A stretch of 45,399 nt of DNA from Millisia brevis NBRC 105863 (lineage in GTDB: Bacteria; Actinomycetota; Actinomycetes; Mycobacteriales; Mycobacteriaceae), in assembly GCF_001552615.1 (NCBI RefSeq), contig NZ_BCRN01000014.1, positions 1 to 45,399 on the forward strand, written 5' to 3'. Made by a program: the position numbers and the translations under genes. How positions within the stretch are numbered: position 1 is the stretch's first letter; every line of letters starts with the position of its first letter. The notes under the pieces are model-generated. The model ran no database searches, was not told where the DNA came from, and was given only the letters and a program-made list of their open reading frames with translations. This document shows positions 42,455 through 45,399 of the stretch, piece after piece.

Positions 42455-43165
42455 TCAGAGCAGTGCCGCGACCTTTTCGGCGGTCTCCTTCGCCGACCCC
42501 GGATTCTGTCCGGTCACCAGATTGCCGTCGACCACCGCATAGGACACGAACGGCAGCAGCGCCTTCTCGTAGCGGGCTCCGCGGTCCGTGACCACCTGCT
42601 CGGCGTTGTAGGGAACCAGCTTGTCCACCCGCGCGAGAACCTCCTCGTTCCAGGAGAATCCGGTCATCCGACGGCCGGCGACCAGATAGGAACCGTCGGA
42701 GAGGGTGGTATCGAGCAGCCCGCAGTATCCGTGGCAGACCGCGCCGACGATACCGCCGCGCTCGAAGATCTCCCGGGTGATGCGCTGCAGTCCCTCGCTG
42801 GCCGGGAAGTCGAACATCACCCCGTGGCCGCCGGTGAAGTAGATCGCGTCGTAGTCGGCCGAATCGATCCGATCGGGTCCGACCGTGTTCTCCAGCAGCA
42901 GCATTCGAGCCGGGTCGGCATGCCACGCCTTGGCGGACCGGTCGTAGCCGGGGAACTTCAGGGAACGCGGCTCGAGGGGCGAGATGCCGCCGGCCGGGCT
43001 GACGAGGGTCTGCTCGAAGCCGTGCTCGTCGAAGACCTCCCATGCGTGGGTCAACTCCGACAACCACAACCCGGTGGGGTGGGAGGCGTCGGCATAGTGC
43101 CCGACGTTCGTGACCACGTTCAGGATGCGCTTCGGCGCACCGCCCGGCATGTTTACGTTGCTCAC
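42455..43165 (-). CDS. DJ-1/PfpI-family protein (Hsp31-like)
   Basis: A 236-residue protein of the type 1 glutamine amidotransferase-like (class I GAT) fold. The nucleophile elbow is GAVCHGYCGLLD (Cys then His), with the family block DAIYFTGGHGVMFDFP containing a conserved acidic/aromatic patch. It resembles the Hsp31/glyoxalase III-type group, which handles methylglyoxal and glycated proteins, but the activity cannot be proven from sequence. The start is GTG at 43165; ATG at 43150 is possible. A divergent XRE-type regulator starts 209 bases away and probably controls it. Confidence 0.85.
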   Translation of the reverse strand: MSNVNMPGGAPKRILNVVTNVGHYADASHPTGLWLSELTHAWEVFDEHGFEQTLVSPAGGISPLEPRSLKFPGYDRSAKAWHADPARMLLLENTVGPDRIDSADYDAIYFTGGHGVMFDFPASEGLQRITREIFERGGIVGAVCHGYCGLLDTTLSDGSYLVAGRRMTGFSWNEEVLARVDKLVPYNAEQVVTDRGARYEKALLPFVSYAVVDGNLVTGQNPGSAKETAEKVAALL

Positions 43166-43374
43166 ATCGGTGAGGGTAGGGCCGCGATGTGACGGCTGTC
43201 AACACCGCGGGTTGGGGGCGCCGCGACGGCATCGCCGCGCCCGCCGGGAATCGCACGGGGGGATCGGCAGACCGTGGATAGCCGGCGGTCGGGCGGGTAG
43301 AAACGGCCGCAGGGCTTCATACGTTGCGGGTTTCATACGTTGCGCGACGACGGCGAACCGACGGAGGACGGGGC

Positions 43375-44220
43375 ATGGAGATCGATAGGGACGGGCTGGC
43401 GGAGTTTCTGCGCCACCGCCGCGAGTCGTTGCAGCCCGAGGACGTCGGCATGCCGCGCGGCCGCAGACGCCGCACGAGCGGGTTGCGCCGCGAGGAGGTC
43501 GCGGCACTGTGCCATATGTCGACCGACTACTACGCCCGCCTCGAGCGGGCCCGCGGTCCGCAGCCATCGGAACAGATGATCGCTTCGGTCGCACAGGGTT
43601 TGCACCTGTCGCTGGACGAACGCGATCACCTCTTCCGGCTGGCCGGACACAACCCGCCCGCGCGGGGCAGCGGTGGCAGCCATCACGTGGGGCCGGGACT
43701 GCTGCGCATCCTCGATCGTCTGCAGGACACGCCCGCCGAGGTGGTCAACGACCTCGGCGAGACGCTCCTGCAGACCCCTTTGGGGGTGGCCCTCGTCGGG
43801 GATCTGACCGCGTTCGCCGGTCCCTCCCGCAGCATCGTCTACCGGTGGTTCACCGATCCGGCCGCCCGCACCATCTATCGCCGCGCGGATCACCCGGAGT
43901 TGTCCCGGATCTGGGTATCCCACGCCCGGGCGATGGCCACCATGCGCGGACCGGGTTCGCGGGCTGCCGAGATCGCCGAGATGCTGCTCGCCGACAGCGC
44001 GGAGTTCCGGGAGCTCTGGGAGCGCCACGAGGTCGGTCTGCGCGCCGGCCCGGTCAAGCACTTCGTGCACCCGGAACTCGGATCGTTGGAGCTGACCTGC
44101 CAGACCCTGGTCGATCCCGACCAGCAGCACTTCCTGCTCGTGTACACCGCGATCCCGGGCACCGAGAGCTACGACAAGCTCCAATTGCTCTCGGTGATCG
44201 GTACCCAGACCATCGGCTGA
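43375..44220 (+). CDS. XRE-family regulator with MmyB-like ligand-binding domain
   Basis: A 281-residue regulator: N-terminal helix-turn-helix (FLRHRRESLQPEDVGMPRG ... TSGLRREEVAALCHMSTDYYARLERARG) and a C-terminal MmyB-like PAS-type domain (ALVGDLTAFAGPSRSIVYRWFTDPAAR). These proteins usually repress the neighbouring oxidoreductase or DJ-1-like gene and respond to a hydrophobic ligand. GGAGG precedes the ATG at 43375. Divergent from the DJ-1-like gene across 209 bases, which probably hold the operators; I saw no obvious palindrome. Confidence 0.9.
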   Translation: MEIDRDGLAEFLRHRRESLQPEDVGMPRGRRRRTSGLRREEVAALCHMSTDYYARLERARGPQPSEQMIASVAQGLHLSLDERDHLFRLAGHNPPARGSGGSHHVGPGLLRILDRLQDTPAEVVNDLGETLLQTPLGVALVGDLTAFAGPSRSIVYRWFTDPAARTIYRRADHPELSRIWVSHARAMATMRGPGSRAAEIAEMLLADSAEFRELWERHEVGLRAGPVKHFVHPELGSLELTCQTLVDPDQQHFLLVYTAIPGTESYDKLQLLSVIGTQTIG

Positions 44221-44239
44221 CCCGCCGAACCCGACGGGA

Positions 44240-45399
44240 TCACCCGTGTGCGGGAGACCCGAGCGTCAGCCGCGGCCAGTGCGCGACATCGCGGAGCAGA
44301 CGCCGGTCGTGGGTGGAGACCACCACCGCGGCCGGGGTGGCGCACAACGCCTCGGTCAACTCGTCGACCAGCGCGATCGACAGGTGGTTGGTCGGTTCGT
44401 CGAGCAGCAGCAGGTTCGGCCGGCCCGCCAGGGCGAGGGCCAGATCGAGCCGGCGGCGCTGCCCGGTCGACAGATCGCCGACCCGCTTGTTCACCTCCGC
44501 GGTGTGCAGCAGCCCCAGCGCGGACAGTCCGACCACCTCGCCGGCCGCCACCCGGCCGGCGGTGACCAGCTGCGCGGTCCGACGCCGATAGATCTCCGCG
44601 GCGCGCAACTCGCCGGGCAGGTCGGACTCCTGCCGCAGCAGCGCGATCCGCGCCGCGGCCGGGCGATGGACGTGTCCGGTGCTCGCGCCGATATCGCCCG
44701 CGAGGACCGCGAGCAGCGTCGACTTGCCGGACCCGTTCGGCCCGGTCACCACCAGACGCGATGCGCCGTGCAGCCGGGCCGACACCGGGTTGACCAGCCG
44801 GTCGGCGACGGTCACCCCCTCGGCGGACAGGACCGGCAGGCCCGGGCGGGTCGGCAGGTCGGGGAATCGGAGCACCAGCGGCGGATCGGGCACGGTGACC
44901 GGGGCTGCGTCGAGCGCCGCCTGCCGCCGATGGACCGCGCGTACGAGCCCACCGGCGCGCGTGGCGCGTTGATGCTTCGCGGTGCCCTTGTCGGGGCGCC
45001 AGCCGGACACCAACCGGTCCTGCGCGGCCGACAGATCGTTGCGCAGTCGGGCGCGTTCGCGCTGCTGGTCGGCGTAGTCCTGTTCCCAGCGTTCGCGTTC
45101 GGCGCGGCGGCCGTCGCGGTAGCCGGCGTAGCCGCCGCCGTGGACGCGAGGCCTGCGGTCGGGGCTCGGGTCGAGATCGACGAAGGTCTCCGCCACGTCG
45201 GCCAGCAAGGCGCGATCGTGGCTGACGATCACCACCCCGCCGGGTCGGGCCCGCAAACGTTCGGTCAGGAAGTCGAGGCCGCTGCGATCGAGATGGTTGG
45301 TCGGCTCGTCGAGCAGTAGAAAGTCGGCGTCGCCGCCGAGCAGACAGGCCAGTCGCACCCGATAGCGTTGGCCGACCGACAGCTCCGATAGTGGCCGGT
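44240..45399 (-). CDS. ABC-F family ATPase, 5' end outside the window
   Basis: The 3' part of a duplicated-ATPase protein without membrane segments. The visible part opens in the first ABC domain with signature [13 protein letters not shown] and Walker [14 protein letters not shown], then a charged linker helix ([26 protein letters not shown]) and a complete second domain ([52 protein letters not shown]). ABC-F proteins act on the ribosome in translation or antibiotic protection. No stop is met before 45399. It could be a housekeeping or an antibiotic-resistance type; the N-terminus needed to tell is missing. Confidence 0.9.
   Translation of the reverse strand, partial: RPLSELSVGQRYRVRLACLLGGDADFLLLDEPTNHLDRSGLDFLTERLRARPGGVVIVSHDRALLADVAETFVDLDPSPDRRPRVHGGGYAGYRDGRRAERERWEQDYADQQRERARLRNDLSAAQDRLVSGWRPDKGTAKHQRATRAGGLVRAVHRRQAALDAAPVTVPDPPLVLRFPDLPTRPGLPVLSAEGVTVADRLVNPVSARLHGASRLVVTGPNGSGKSTLLAVLAGDIGASTGHVHRPAAARIALLRQESDLPGELRAAEIYRRRTAQLVTAGRVAAGEVVGLSALGLLHTAEVNKRVGDLSTGQRRRLDLALALAGRPNLLLLDEPTNHLSIALVDELTEALCATPAAVVVSTHDRRLLRDVAHWPRLTLGSPAHG

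Noticed and set aside
1-45399. CRISPR array, prophage, integrase, tRNA or rRNA
   Set aside because: No direct-repeat/spacer pattern, phage genes, recombinase motifs or structured RNA signatures were seen. Base composition and codon use look even along the window, without an obvious island.

Overview
The window is high-GC DNA from an actinomycete. The best fit is Mycobacteriales (Gordonia, Rhodococcus or a close relative). The reasons are frequent GTG starts with ATGA/GTGA stop-start overlaps, a CmtR/CtpG-type metal cassette with CmtR cysteine spacing like that of Mycobacterium tuberculosis, an F420-type LLM oxidoreductase, a mycobacterial-style Ser/Thr kinase, and sites resembling IdeR/DtxR and GlnR boxes. 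The species cannot be fixed from sequence reading alone. I saw no rRNA, tRNA, CRISPR array, insertion sequence or prophage gene.

Left part (1-10736): the 3' part of a CHAT-domain protein, then a TetR regulator behind two overlapping ABC exporter-fold genes (IrtAB-like). These are divergent from an iron-uptake module, efeU-efeO, without efeB. A response regulator/histidine kinase pair and a DedA protein follow. Sites resembling IdeR/DtxR boxes lie at both divergent promoters, so this block is probably iron-controlled.

Amine and nitrogen block (10737-15789): a tyramine oxidase subunit B-like gene (ornithine cyclodeaminase family) and a SolA/MSOX-like flavoprotein oxidase, a TetR regulator facing the other way, and an ammonium transporter. 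The region upstream of amt is a diverged copy of the region upstream of the tyramine oxidase gene and carries a relic of its first codons. Four similar 14-bp palindromes occur in two matching pairs. This is the most unusual structure in the window.

Middle (15790-29853): a thioesterase and SDR pair beside an HxlR regulator, an LtrA membrane protein, a secreted 5'-nucleotidase-like lipoprotein, a PLP aminotransferase, an apparent operon abgT - pepA - glsA - membrane protein, and an SLC13-type transporter behind a release-factor-like (baeRF) protein.

Right part (29979-45399): a NarL-type regulator, a histidine kinase and a third protein that looks like a degenerate kinase. Then a persulfide-detoxification set follows (CstB-like fusion, rhodanese, TauE) behind twin CsoR/CstR-like operators. 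Next is an isoprenylcysteine methyltransferase-like protein, and then a translationally coupled cmtR - P-type ATPase - Ser/Thr kinase operon with a leaderless promoter inside its operator. An LLM oxidoreductase, a DJ-1/PfpI protein with a divergent XRE regulator, and the 3' part of an ABC-F ATPase complete the window.

Most functions are assigned from motifs and gene order. Regulatory sites were found by eye and have not been tested statistically.
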